From contig CAINCU010000005.1 of assembly GCA_903847155.1 (NCBI GenBank), forward strand, positions 1-64,000: a stretch of 64,000 bases of DNA. The letters are read 5' to 3'. The stretch is from an uncultured Gallionellaceae bacterium (GTDB lineage: Bacteria; Pseudomonadota; Gammaproteobacteria; Burkholderiales; Gallionellaceae). A program made the position numbers and the translations under genes. Positions 53,180 through 63,023 of this stretch are shown here, in pieces (position 1 is the stretch's first letter; every line of letters begins with the position of its first letter). The notes under the pieces were generated by a model, which was not told where the DNA came from, did not search any database, and saw nothing but the letters and a program-made list of their open reading frames with translations.

Positions 53180-55411
53180 ATGAAAAAGCACGCACTTCTT
53201 ATCGGTTTGGGTCTGTTAATAGCTTTGTTTTTTTTGGGCGATGCCGCGAAGTTCTATCAGCTCGGCTTTGTCCAATTTACTGATGCAAAATTGTACGACT
53301 ACCGTATGCGGCTGACCTTGCCGCATACGAACGATGAGCGCATAGTCATTCTCGACATTGATGAGAAAAGCCTTAAGCAAGAGGGTCGGTGGCCATGGGC
53401 GCGCGATAAGCTTGCTGCATTGATGGACGAACTGTTTGATCGTTACCATGTCGCAGTTGTAGGTTTCGACGTGGTCTTTGCAGAGAAAGATACCAGTTCC
53501 GGACTGAATGTGTTGCAGGACTTGGGACGCAAGCAATTCAAGGATATACCTCAGTTTCAATCCATATTGAGCCAGATCAAGCCGCATCTTGAATACGATG
53601 CCTTGTTTGCCAGTAAACTCAAGCAACGCAACGTAGTATTGGGATACTACTTCAGCAATAGTGAAGCCGGGGCGGCTAGTAGTATGTCTGGCTTACTGCC
53701 TGCACCAGTTTTTCCCCCCGGTTTTTTTAAGGGGCATCCGGTCAACTTCCTCAAGTGGGATAGTTATGGTGCCAATTTGCCAGAGTTGCAGGAAAGTGCT
53801 GCTTCGGCAGGTCATTTCAATCCGCAGGTCGATTTTGATGGTGTAGTCAGGCGTGTTCCTATGATCGTAGAACATGATGGTGCCTATTACGAGTCTTTAT
53901 CATTGGCTGTGGTGCGTACTGTATTGGATTTTTCCAAATTGGCTCCGGGATTTGCGGGTAGCCAGAGCAAAGATTACAGCGGACTGGAGTGGCTATCGCT
54001 GGTATCCGCACAAGGGGATTTGACAATACCTGTGGATAGGGAAGGTAGCGCGCTGATTCCATTTCGCGGTGGACGCGGCACATTCCGCTACATTTCTGTA
54101 ACAGATGTGTTGCATGAGAAATTACCGGTGACGGACTTGCAAAACAAGATTGTACTAATTGGGACATCCGCACCTGGCCTGATGGATATGCGCGCTACAC
54201 CTGTGGGCGAAGTGTATCCGGGGGTGGAGATACATGCCAACATGATCAGCGGCATTCTCAACCAAAACCTCAAACAAAATCCCCATTATTTGCTGGGCGC
54301 GAACGTGCTTCTTTTGCTGCTCATCGGAGTTGTGTTGAGCGTGATTTTGCCGTTGTTGAGTCCGATGCGCGGGATGCTGGTTACTCTGTGTGTATTGACT
54401 GGAGATGTCGTACTGAATATGTCGTTGTGGCAATACGGGAATATGGCACTGCCTCTGGCGGGCGGCATGCTGATGATATTAACGTTGTTCGCATTGAATA
54501 TGTCCTTCGGTTATTTCGTGGAGTCGCGCGACAAGCGAAAGATCACAGGTTTGTTCGGGCAGTATGTGCCGGGCGAAGTGGTCGAAGAAATGGCCAAGAA
54601 TCCTGAGAGCGTCTCAATGGAAGGCGATAGTCGCGAGATGACCATCTTATTCTCCGATGTGCGGGGATTCACCACCATCTCAGAGGGGCTTGAGTCCAAA
54701 GAGTTGTCTCTACTGATGAACGCATTCCTCACCCCGCTTTCGCGCATCATCTACAAGCAGCGTGGCACGATTGATAAATACATGGGTGACTGCATTATGG
54801 CGTTTTGGGGAGCACCTTTGCCTGACGAACGCCATGCATACCATGCAATTCTTGCGGGACTTGAAATGCAGCGCACCTTGGCTGAGTTGCAGCCGCAATT
54901 TAAAGAAAAGGGATGGCCAGAGATACATATCGGTGTGGGCATCAATACAGGAAGAGTCAGTGTGGGCAACATGGGTTCTGAAGTGCGCGTGGCATATACG
55001 GTGATGGGCGATGCGGTGAATCTTGCTTCGCGCTTGGAGGGAATTACCAAAGAATATGGTGCATTGGTACTGGTGGGCGAGGCGACCAAGCAAGCCGTTC
55101 CCGATTTTTTATACCGCGAAGTGGATATGGTTCGAGTAAAAGGCAAGGTGCAACCCGTGGCGATTTTCGAGCCGTTGGGATTAAACAGCGAAGTTGACAA
55201 GGATCAGCAGGAGGAAGCTAAACTGTTTCATCAAGCGTTGCGCTTGTATCGCAAGCAAGACTGGGATAAAGCCGAGCTTCAGTTGTTGAGCCTGCGCAAT
55301 ATGTCGCCGCAGTGCAAGTTGTATCAAGTGTATGCCGAACGTGTTGCCCACTACCGCAATGATCCGCCGGGCGACAATTGGGATGGTGTATTCATCTTCA
55401 AAACGAAGTGA
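53180..55411 (+). CDS. CHASE2-domain class III adenylate cyclase
   Basis: The 743-residue protein has an N-terminal helix, a CHASE2 domain (residues about 35-375, IVILDIDEKSLKQEGRWPWA), three helices (about 375-455) and a class III nucleotidyl cyclase domain (about 480-660) with metal-binding Asp in LFSDVRGFTTISE and GDCIMAFWGAP and with VMGDAVNLASRLEG. A TPR-like tail follows. It shares its sensor type with the kinase three genes upstream. Cyclic AMP is the likely product; cGMP cannot be excluded. Confidence 0.9.
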   Translation: MKKHALLIGLGLLIALFFLGDAAKFYQLGFVQFTDAKLYDYRMRLTLPHTNDERIVILDIDEKSLKQEGRWPWARDKLAALMDELFDRYHVAVVGFDVVFAEKDTSSGLNVLQDLGRKQFKDIPQFQSILSQIKPHLEYDALFASKLKQRNVVLGYYFSNSEAGAASSMSGLLPAPVFPPGFFKGHPVNFLKWDSYGANLPELQESAASAGHFNPQVDFDGVVRRVPMIVEHDGAYYESLSLAVVRTVLDFSKLAPGFAGSQSKDYSGLEWLSLVSAQGDLTIPVDREGSALIPFRGGRGTFRYISVTDVLHEKLPVTDLQNKIVLIGTSAPGLMDMRATPVGEVYPGVEIHANMISGILNQNLKQNPHYLLGANVLLLLLIGVVLSVILPLLSPMRGMLVTLCVLTGDVVLNMSLWQYGNMALPLAGGMLMILTLFALNMSFGYFVESRDKRKITGLFGQYVPGEVVEEMAKNPESVSMEGDSREMTILFSDVRGFTTISEGLESKELSLLMNAFLTPLSRIIYKQRGTIDKYMGDCIMAFWGAPLPDERHAYHAILAGLEMQRTLAELQPQFKEKGWPEIHIGVGINTGRVSVGNMGSEVRVAYTVMGDAVNLASRLEGITKEYGALVLVGEATKQAVPDFLYREVDMVRVKGKVQPVAIFEPLGLNSEVDKDQQEEAKLFHQALRLYRKQDWDKAELQLLSLRNMSPQCKLYQVYAERVAHYRNDPPGDNWDGVFIFKTK

Positions 55412-55421
55412 GTTAACGGCG

Positions 55422-56186
55422 ATGAAACTTCGGGTGCTTGGTTGTAGCGGTGGGATAGGCGGGAATTGCCGTACGACTTCGCTATTGCTGGATCATGACG
55501 TTCTGATTGATGCCGGTACCGGATTGGGTGATCTGAGCTTGGCAGAGATGAGCTTGATCGACCATATCTTCATTACACATTCCCATCTGGATCATATTGC
55601 GTGCCTTCCCTTGCTGGTGGATAGCGTAGGTTTGATGCGAGATAAACCGTTGCTCATCCATGCCACAGCGGAGACACTGGCTATATTGCAGCAACATATT
55701 TTCAACTGGGAGATTTGGCCGGATTTTGCCGAGATACCCAATCTGTATCAGCCGGTAATGCGCTATGAAGAGATCAAATTAGGAGAGACAGTGGAGTTGG
55801 GTAGGCGAAAACTGACACCATTGCCGGTCAATCACGTCGTTCCCGCAGTTGGGTTTTGGATTGATAGTGGTACGGCGAGCCTGGTGTTCAGTGGTGATAC
55901 CACGACGTGCGATGCATTTTGGCAAGAGGTCAATCGAATTCAAGACCTGAGATACTTGATTGTGGAAACGGCTTTTTCTGATGCCGATAAAGCTTTGGCT
56001 ATCTTGTCCAAGCATTTGTGTCCCAGTTTACTTTTCGAAGAGTTATGCAAGCTTCAATTACATCCGGAGATATTCATCACGCATCTGAAACCGGGAGAGG
56101 CAGAGGTGACGATGAAAGAGATCAATGAGCTCGTGCATGGCTTTGATCCCGTAATTCTACAAAACGGACAAGAATTTGATTTTTGA
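55422..56186 (+). CDS. Metallo-beta-lactamase-fold protein, class II cyclic-nucleotide phosphodiesterase-like
   Basis: The 254-residue protein has the metal motif HSHLDH in FITHSHLDHIACLPLLVDS, further ligands in GDTTTCDAFW and a C-terminal ITHLKPGE. The HSHLDH context resembles class II cyclic-nucleotide phosphodiesterases (yeast Pde1 type). It starts 10 bp after the adenylate cyclase, so it may hydrolyse that enzyme's product. RNase Z-like or other hydrolase activity is an alternative. Confidence 0.72.
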   Translation: MKLRVLGCSGGIGGNCRTTSLLLDHDVLIDAGTGLGDLSLAEMSLIDHIFITHSHLDHIACLPLLVDSVGLMRDKPLLIHATAETLAILQQHIFNWEIWPDFAEIPNLYQPVMRYEEIKLGETVELGRRKLTPLPVNHVVPAVGFWIDSGTASLVFSGDTTTCDAFWQEVNRIQDLRYLIVETAFSDADKALAILSKHLCPSLLFEELCKLQLHPEIFITHLKPGEAEVTMKEINELVHGFDPVILQNGQEFDF

Positions 56187-56374
56187 TCAAGTAACTTGGA
56201 CGACAAGTTGCCGAATACAATAACAAATAGAGAAATACTGCAATTTATTGTGTTGCCAAAGAAGATGCTGAAGGAACATTTTCACATCGATTTTTAGCAA
56301 ACAGGTTACGAGAAAATAGAAAACAGCCTATGGTCGATCTCCAAGGCACAACAATGGCAAGGTAGGGAGAAGCA

Positions 56375-58774
56375 ATGAATAGTGCGGTGCAAGGCAATGC
56401 TAGCGAAATGGGGTTACGGTTGGAGTTCACCAAGAACCTCAATCAGGTCACCAACAAGATCCATGCAACCAGCAATATCGATGAGATTATGCTGGATGTT
56501 AGCAAGGACATCTGTGCACTTTTTAATGCTGAACGCCTGACGATTTATGTATTGGGTGAAGACAAGGCTTCGTTAGTTTCCAAAGTCAAGACCGGACTGA
56601 ATTCATTTAAAGACCTGAAATTGCCGATCGCCGAGCAAAGTATTGCCGGCTATGCTGCCTTTCGAAAAAAACTACTCAATCTCAAAGACGTGTACGACGA
56701 GCAGGAATTGGCCTTGTACAGCCCAACGCTGCGTTTCTTGCAGGATGTTGACAAACGTACTGGCTACCGTACCAAACAAATGTTGGTCGCGCCCATTGTT
56801 GAAGAAAATGGCGAATTGGTCGGGGTGATTCAGGTCATCAACAACAAAGCCGGCATACCGTTCCCGGCCATGGTGGAAGAGGGAGTGCGCGAATTGACGC
56901 AGACTCTGTCTGTTGCGCTCCGCCAGCGTCAACAGCAGAGCGGAGCAGTCAAAACAAAATACGATTATCTAGTATCTGATGCGGTGATATCCGCTGCCGA
57001 ATTTGAATTGGCCACGCGAACTGCTCGGCGCAAAGGGGTGGATATAGAGGATGTGCTGCTTGACGAATTTCAGGTTAAGCCAGACGCTTTAGGCAAGGCG
57101 CTCGCTGCTTTCTTCGGTGTTGCATATGAGCCGCATAAAACAGACCGCATAAAACCGGCTGAATTGTTGCGCAACCTCAAGCGCGAATACGTCGAAAGCA
57201 GCCATTGGGTACCGATTGACGACACGCCAGAAGGCGTAGTGATATTGACCACCGACCCAGAGCGAATTCAGGCTTCGCGGGTGGTAAATAACATATTTCC
57301 CAAAAACAAACTTGTTTACAAAGTTTGTACGCATCGCGAATTCAAAGCCACGCTCGACTTGTTTTATAGCGGCGGCGGCAGTAGCGGCGCTGGAGACTTC
57401 AGCGGCAACATGGCCGACATGGAAGGTTCGGTGGATGACTTGCTCACTTCGTTGGGAGGCGATGATGACGAGGAGTTGGGAGCCAGCAGTCAAGACGATG
57501 TCAGCGCTGCGGCGGACAATGAGTTAGTTAAGCTGGTAAATAAAATCATCGTGGATGCCTACAAGATGGGTGCATCTGATATTCACATCGAACCGGGACC
57601 GGGCAAAGCCAAAACGCAGATTCGCGTTCGCAAAGATGGCTCACTGATGAATTACATCGAAATCCCGTCTACCTATCGGAATGCACTGGTGACACGTCTC
57701 AAAATCATGTGTGACCTGGATATTTCCGAGAAGCGCAAGCCGCAGGACGGCAAAATAAAATTCAAAAAATACGGTCCGCTGGACATCGAACTGCGCGTGG
57801 CGACCATTCCTTCTCAGGGAGGCGTGGAAGACGTGGTGATGCGTATTCTGGCTTCTGGGGATCCGATTCCGCTTGATAACATGGGATTCTCTGCGCGCAA
57901 CCTTGAACTGATAAAAAAGACCGTATCCAAGCCATATGGCCTGTTCTTTGTTTGCGGCCCGACTGGTTCCGGTAAAACCACCACGCTGCACTCAATCTTG
58001 AAGCACATCAACACACCGGACACAAAAATATGGACAGCGGAAGACCCGGTGGAAATTACGCAGAAAGGACTGCGTCAGGTGCAAATCAATAAGAAGGCCG
58101 GGTTGGATTTCGCCACTATCATGCGAGCTTTCCTGCGTGCCGACCCGGATGTGATTATGGTCGGTGAAATGCGCGACAAGGAAACCGTGTCCATCGGTAT
58201 CGAAGCTTCACTCACGGGTCACTTAGTATTCGCCACCTTGCACACCAACAGCGCACCGGAATCCATCAACCGCTTGCTGGACATGGGTATGGATCCGTTC
58301 AACTTTGCCGATGCGCTGTTGGGTATTCTCGCGCAACGTTTGGGTAAACGCTTGTGCAAGGATTGCAAGAAAGCGCATATCGCCTCACAGGAAGAGATCA
58401 AATCATTGCTTACTGAATATGCGCTTGAATTAATGACGACGGAAACCTGGAAGAAAGATGCGAATGCTGCATACAAAGCGCTTTATGCCGATTGGGTAAG
58501 GTTATTCGGCGACGATAAAGGGCAAATTACGCTTTACGAAAAAGTCGGCTGCGACAAATGTTCTGGCACGGGTTATCGCGGACGCGTTGGCTTGCACGAA
58601 TTGCTGATCGGCACCGACCCAATCAAGAAAGCCATTCAGGAGCATGCGCGTGTGGCCGAATTGTTTGCCATTGCTTTGGAAGAGGGAATGCGCACCTTGA
58701 AACAAGATGGCATTGAGAAAGTGTTGACTGGAGTCACCGACATCCATCAAGTTCGCGCGGTGTGCATCAAATAG
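56375..58774 (+). CDS. GAF-domain fused GspE/PilB-type secretion/pilus ATPase
   Basis: The 799-residue protein has an N-terminal GAF domain (residues about 20-190), a GspE N-terminal domain (about 200-330), an acidic/Gly linker (about 330-380) and a hexameric ATPase. The ATPase carries Walker A GPTGSGKTTT (near residue 530), the Asp box, Walker B (DPDVIMVGEMRD), the His box (LTGHLVFATLHTN) and a zinc-binding C4 (LCKDCKK ... CDKCSGTGYRG). Such ATPases drive type IV pilus extension or type II secretion. The GAF fusion is unusual and suggests control by a small ligand. It is followed 4 bp later by the GAF-HD-GYP gene. Confidence 0.9.
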   Translation: MNSAVQGNASEMGLRLEFTKNLNQVTNKIHATSNIDEIMLDVSKDICALFNAERLTIYVLGEDKASLVSKVKTGLNSFKDLKLPIAEQSIAGYAAFRKKLLNLKDVYDEQELALYSPTLRFLQDVDKRTGYRTKQMLVAPIVEENGELVGVIQVINNKAGIPFPAMVEEGVRELTQTLSVALRQRQQQSGAVKTKYDYLVSDAVISAAEFELATRTARRKGVDIEDVLLDEFQVKPDALGKALAAFFGVAYEPHKTDRIKPAELLRNLKREYVESSHWVPIDDTPEGVVILTTDPERIQASRVVNNIFPKNKLVYKVCTHREFKATLDLFYSGGGSSGAGDFSGNMADMEGSVDDLLTSLGGDDDEELGASSQDDVSAAADNELVKLVNKIIVDAYKMGASDIHIEPGPGKAKTQIRVRKDGSLMNYIEIPSTYRNALVTRLKIMCDLDISEKRKPQDGKIKFKKYGPLDIELRVATIPSQGGVEDVVMRILASGDPIPLDNMGFSARNLELIKKTVSKPYGLFFVCGPTGSGKTTTLHSILKHINTPDTKIWTAEDPVEITQKGLRQVQINKKAGLDFATIMRAFLRADPDVIMVGEMRDKETVSIGIEASLTGHLVFATLHTNSAPESINRLLDMGMDPFNFADALLGILAQRLGKRLCKDCKKAHIASQEEIKSLLTEYALELMTTETWKKDANAAYKALYADWVRLFGDDKGQITLYEKVGCDKCSGTGYRGRVGLHELLIGTDPIKKAIQEHARVAELFAIALEEGMRTLKQDGIEKVLTGVTDIHQVRAVCIK

Positions 58775-58778
58775 AAAA

Positions 58779-60404
58779 GTGGATACGACCGGGGATATGG
58801 AGCAAGAGCATGTACAGATCACCATGCTGGAAGGTCTGCTCAATCGCCTGAGCGATCTCAATGCTATCGGTGCTGCCCTGTCCAGCGAACGTGACATCAA
58901 TCGCTTGCTGGAAAATATCCTTAACGCTGCGCAAAAGATCACAAATGCCGATGCGGGTACGCTATATCTGGCGGATGACGGAAATCAACAGCTGATCTTT
59001 GAAATTCTTCATAACGACTCGCTCAATATTCGGATGGGCGGAACATCCGGTAAACCGATTCCGTTCTATCCGATCAATTTATACATGAATGGGCAGCCCA
59101 ATCATGCCATGGTGGTGAGCCATGCGGCATTGAGCGGAGAGACCGTCAATATTCCGGATGCGTATATCGCAGAGGGTTTCGATTTTTCCGGCACCAAGAA
59201 ATTTGATGCCAAGACAGGTTATCGTTCGTGCTCAATCCTTGCGGTTCCGATGCGAAATCATGAGAACGTAATCATTGGTGTGTTGCAGCTTATTAACGCA
59301 CTGGATCGACAAAGCCGGAGCGTGCTGCAATTTTCCAAGGATGACCAGCAATTGCTGGAATCGCTCGCCTCACAAGCCGCCATCGCGATCAGCAATCGTC
59401 GTCTGATTCAGCAAATGGAAGACTTATTTGAATCTTTAATCAGCCTCATTAACACTGCCATCGACGATAAATCACCCTATACAGGCGGGCATTGCGCACG
59501 CGTTCCGGTGCTAACCATGATGCTTGCAGAGGCGGCGAATCGCTCCAAGCAAGGTTCGCTGAGAAATTTCGAACTGACCGACAAAGATCGATACGAACTC
59601 AAGATCGCCGGGTTATTGCACGACTGCGGCAAGATCACCACGCCGGTGCATGTGGTAGACAAAGCTACCAAGCTGCAAACCATTTTCGACCGTATTCATT
59701 TGCTTGACACAAGATTGGAAGTGCTCAAGCGCGATGCCCGCATCGACATGCTTGAAGGCCGCGCGAGTGCCAATGAATACGAGGAGCGTATTCGCCAGTT
59801 CAACTCGGATCGCGAATTCTTATGGAAGTGCAATATGGGCTCCGAGAAAATGTCAGAAGGGGATATTGCCCGAGTGCAAACCATCGCCCAATATCAATGG
59901 CGTAATGCGCAAGGCGAGGCAGCGAATTTTCTGAATGCGGATGAGTTGGCGAATCTGACAATTCGTGCCGGCACCTTGACTGCAGAAGAGCGCCAGATCA
60001 TCAACCACCACATCGTGGTCACCATCAAGATGCTTGAATCACTGCCCTGGCCGAATCATCTCAAGCATGTTCCGGAATATGCAGGCGGCCATCATGAGCG
60101 CATGGACGGTAAGGGTTACCCCAAAGGATTGAAACGCGAGCAAATGACAGTGCAAGCAAGACTGATGGGCATCGCTGACATCTTCGAGGCACTGACTGCA
60201 AAAGACCGCCCTTACAAGGAAGGCAAGACGCTTACCGAGTCACTCGCCATTTTGGGGTATTTCAAGGAGAGCGGACACATCGACCCCGAACTGTTCGATG
60301 TATTCATCCGCGAAAAAGTCTATTTGGATTATGCCCGGCGCTTTCTCGCTCTGGAACAGATAGATGAGGTGGACGAAACCAAAATACCCGGCTATATCCC
60401 CTGA
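58779..60404 (+). CDS. GAF-HD-GYP domain protein, c-di-GMP phosphodiesterase-like
   Basis: The 541-residue protein has a GAF domain (residues about 20-200) and an HD-GYP domain with HCARVP, LLHDCGKITTP, NHHIV and HHERMDGKGYPKGL. HD-GYP proteins hydrolyse c-di-GMP. An insert of about 95 residues lies between the HD and GYP halves. The GTG at 58779 is used; an ATG at 58797 with GGGGAT close by is possible. It is the last gene of the signalling run. Confidence 0.9.
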   Translation: MDTTGDMEQEHVQITMLEGLLNRLSDLNAIGAALSSERDINRLLENILNAAQKITNADAGTLYLADDGNQQLIFEILHNDSLNIRMGGTSGKPIPFYPINLYMNGQPNHAMVVSHAALSGETVNIPDAYIAEGFDFSGTKKFDAKTGYRSCSILAVPMRNHENVIIGVLQLINALDRQSRSVLQFSKDDQQLLESLASQAAIAISNRRLIQQMEDLFESLISLINTAIDDKSPYTGGHCARVPVLTMMLAEAANRSKQGSLRNFELTDKDRYELKIAGLLHDCGKITTPVHVVDKATKLQTIFDRIHLLDTRLEVLKRDARIDMLEGRASANEYEERIRQFNSDREFLWKCNMGSEKMSEGDIARVQTIAQYQWRNAQGEAANFLNADELANLTIRAGTLTAEERQIINHHIVVTIKMLESLPWPNHLKHVPEYAGGHHERMDGKGYPKGLKREQMTVQARLMGIADIFEALTAKDRPYKEGKTLTESLAILGYFKESGHIDPELFDVFIREKVYLDYARRFLALEQIDEVDETKIPGYIP

Positions 60405-60501
60405 AGAACGAATGTGACGGAATACGGCACTTGTTCTTCATAAATTGCCATATTTCGTATTTGATTAATGGCCAAGCCAACAAGCAAGCGGTTTTGATTT
60501 A

Positions 60502-60515
60502 GGCATGTTACCTGC
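60502..60515 (+). promoter_or_regulatory. Candidate sigma-54 promoter of pilA
   Basis: AGGCATGTTACCTGCT has GG and GC separated by 10 nt, close to the TGGCACG-N4-TTGCA pattern, 69 bp upstream of the pilin ATG. pilA genes of several proteobacteria use sigma-54. Confidence 0.4.
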
Positions 60516-60583
60516 TACTATTCTAAAACACACCCAGTGTGTAGTCCGCAAGGGCATCCTACAAATTTTTCAAGGAGCTAAAC

Positions 60584-61108
60584 ATGAAACAAGTTCAACA
60601 AGGTTTTACGCTGATCGAGCTAATGATCGTTGTGGCGATTATCGGTATTCTGGCAGCTGTGGCGATCCCTGCTTACAGCAACTACACCAAGAAAGCCAAG
60701 TTCACTGAAGTGACTCAAGCCACTCAAGCTATGAAGTCAGCAGTTGAGGCATGCCAGGCGGATACAGGTGATTTGTCGAGTTGCCCCAACGGATCCAACG
60801 GCGTGCCGGTTGCAATTGGTTACGCTGGTGTTTCGCCTGCGCCTGGAACAGCTGCCCCAGTTACAACAGTATCACCCACCGCTACTGTGGCCGCATTGGG
60901 CAAGTATGTTGCTGACGTCGCTGTATATGTCCCCGCTTTTGTAGCAGGTACACCGCAAACATCAGTAGAAATTTTGGCCAGAGCAACGACTATTAATGGC
61001 ATGGCGGGTGAAACTTATGCACTGAGTGGCACCTACAGTTCAGTTGCCGGCTTCACTTGGACCACAGATACAAACTCCACCTGCTTTGCAGCAACCATTT
61101 GTAAGTAA
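60584..61108 (+). CDS. pilA: Type IV major pilin
   Basis: The 174-residue prepilin has a 7-residue leader cut before Phe ([19 protein letters not shown]), Glu5, the long hydrophobic N-terminal helix, and two Cys pairs ([11 protein letters not shown] and CFAATIC), the latter likely the C-terminal disulfide loop. AAGGAGCTAAAC precedes the ATG at 60584. It ends in a strong terminator, so it is probably transcribed alone. Confidence 0.94.
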   Translation: MKQVQQGFTLIELMIVVAIIGILAAVAIPAYSNYTKKAKFTEVTQATQAMKSAVEACQADTGDLSSCPNGSNGVPVAIGYAGVSPAPGTAAPVTTVSPTATVAALGKYVADVAVYVPAFVAGTPQTSVEILARATTINGMAGETYALSGTYSSVAGFTWTTDTNSTCFAATICK

Positions 61109-61137
61109 CAGCTAGAAGAGTTGTGCATGAGTAGCAT

Positions 61138-61170
61138 GAAAGAAGCCCCCTTAGGGGCTTCTTTCGTTTT
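61138..61170 (+). terminator. Terminator of pilA
   Basis: A perfect 12-bp stem, GAAAGAAGCCCC / GGGGCTTCTTTC, with loop CTTA is followed by GTTTT. Confidence 0.92.
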
Positions 61171-61186
61171 GGGGTATTTCGAAAAA

Positions 61187-62848
61187 ATGATTATGCCGGT
61201 TACAAAGGAATTTCCCGTTTTCAGCAAGGCGATTTATGCGCTGCTGTTGCTGATCGCGGTCGCAGCCATTTATGGGCAATTCCTGTGGAACCCCATCGTG
61301 TTCGACGATCAACAGTTTTTTATGCTGGGTAATGACCAGCTGGCCCATTACCGGCACTTTTCTCCTTTTGAAATGCGCTGGCTGCCGATGGCGACCATCG
61401 CCTGGACGGCGCATGGAATCGGCCTGGAACTGATCTGGTTTCGTGTGGAGAATTTATTACTGCATGCGGCGACCGGCATTGCACTGTTTTTCTTTCTGCA
61501 CCGCTTGTTTGATTTGGCTCTGAAAAAAAATACGGGCGATCCGATTAGGTTGCCCCATGTTTGGACGGCATTTTTTGCTGCCCTGCTGTTTGTATGGCAT
61601 CCGGTTGCGGTATATGGCGCTGGCTATCTAGTCGAGCGCACTATTGTGATGGCCACCCTGTTCGGTATTTTGGCGCTATATTTCTATATGCGCGGTTTGA
61701 CCGAGCAGCGCCCGCGTTGGCTGTGGGGGAGCGTGGCTTTATATTATCTGGCGGTGTTTTCCAAAGAGCTTGTGGTGATGCTGCCGGCGGTGATGCTGGC
61801 GCTGACGATGCTGCTGGAGAAGCCTTCATCGGCGCTGTGGAAGCGCTTATGGGGAATTTATGCGGCCTGTGCGCTGATCGCGTTGTTTATGCTGCTGCAA
61901 AGAATTGGTTTGTTGGGGGCGGTCTATGAGATAACCGCACCTGATATGCTGGGACAAGGGAAGGTTGAACATGCCTATTTCTTGAGCATTCTGACCCAGT
62001 GTTTTTTGTTTTTCAAATACGGAGTGCTGTGGCTGCTGCCCAATCCGGCATGGACTTCGGTGGACATGCGCGAGCCGTTTGCCAATAGCAACCTTCCCCT
62101 TTACTTGCTGGCATTGTTTGCGTTCCTGCTTTACGGATTGCTGGCGCTGCGCTTGCTGTTCAAACGCGGCAAGCTCGGATTGCTCGGGTTTTCGCTACTG
62201 TTTCCGTGGTTGCTGTTCATGACGGAGTTTTCCACAGTACGCATACAAGAGTCATTCGTGTTGTACCGCAGCTATTTGTGGGCGGCTGGAGCATTTGCAT
62301 TACTGCCATTGATTGTGTGGAAATTCACGGCGCGTGGCGCGATGTTGATGCTCGCAGTCATTTCCATTTTTATGATTCCGCTCGCCATGGAACGATTGAG
62401 CACCTTTTCGCACACGTTTTTGTTGTGGAACGATGCAGAAAAACTGGTGCAAGGACGCTCGGATTTGCCAGGTGAGTTTAGGATTTATTACAACCGTGGG
62501 ACAGAGTACATAAAACTTGACCAGTATGACCTGGCAATTAGTGATATGAAACGATCCATCGAGCTATTACCAGACCAACCTCCCGCTTGGGGCAACCTTG
62601 GCTGGGCTTATATCAAGAAAGGTGAGATGGAGCAGGCAGTACTTGCATACAACATAGCCATACAACAAAATGATGACCGCAAGTACCCGCCTAACCCTAA
62701 ATATTATTTAGGTCGCGCCAGTGCATATGAAGTTCTAAAGAATTGGTCTGCAGCGAGTGCAGACTATAAAGTGGCATGCAAGATTGTCCATCGGGGATGT
62801 GATAAGACTAATTTACCTCTGCATGAGACTTCGTCCGATGGACATTAA
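61187..62848 (+). CDS. TMTC-like GT-C membrane protein with C-terminal TPR, possible pilin glycosyltransferase
   Basis: The 553-residue protein has about 11 membrane helices with the acidic first loop VFDDQQFFMLGN, the FVWHPVAVYGAGYLVERT motif and SKELVVMLPA, all like GT-C glycosyltransferases of the TMTC type. Three TPR units follow at the C-terminus (AISDMKRSIELLPDQPPAWG; WAYIKKGEMEQAVLAYNIAI). Its position directly after pilA suggests O-glycosylation of the pilin, as with TfpW/PglL-like enzymes. The start (ATG 61187 or 61193) has no clear ribosome site; longer frames pass through the terminator. Confidence 0.72.
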   Translation: MIMPVTKEFPVFSKAIYALLLLIAVAAIYGQFLWNPIVFDDQQFFMLGNDQLAHYRHFSPFEMRWLPMATIAWTAHGIGLELIWFRVENLLLHAATGIALFFFLHRLFDLALKKNTGDPIRLPHVWTAFFAALLFVWHPVAVYGAGYLVERTIVMATLFGILALYFYMRGLTEQRPRWLWGSVALYYLAVFSKELVVMLPAVMLALTMLLEKPSSALWKRLWGIYAACALIALFMLLQRIGLLGAVYEITAPDMLGQGKVEHAYFLSILTQCFLFFKYGVLWLLPNPAWTSVDMREPFANSNLPLYLLALFAFLLYGLLALRLLFKRGKLGLLGFSLLFPWLLFMTEFSTVRIQESFVLYRSYLWAAGAFALLPLIVWKFTARGAMLMLAVISIFMIPLAMERLSTFSHTFLLWNDAEKLVQGRSDLPGEFRIYYNRGTEYIKLDQYDLAISDMKRSIELLPDQPPAWGNLGWAYIKKGEMEQAVLAYNIAIQQNDDRKYPPNPKYYLGRASAYEVLKNWSAASADYKVACKIVHRGCDKTNLPLHETSSDGH

Positions 62849-63023
62849 GTTGGGTAGCAACTTGATCTGTGCCGCCGTGAATTAGCTACGCCGACTTACT
62901 AAGAGATGGAGCCAGTTCAGTTTGGATTACGTGCATCCTGTTTCCGTTCCATAAGAGGCGACACTTCAAATTCGATTCTGTCCCGTACTTTGATATCCGT
63001 GATTTCCGAAAAAAATAGTAACG

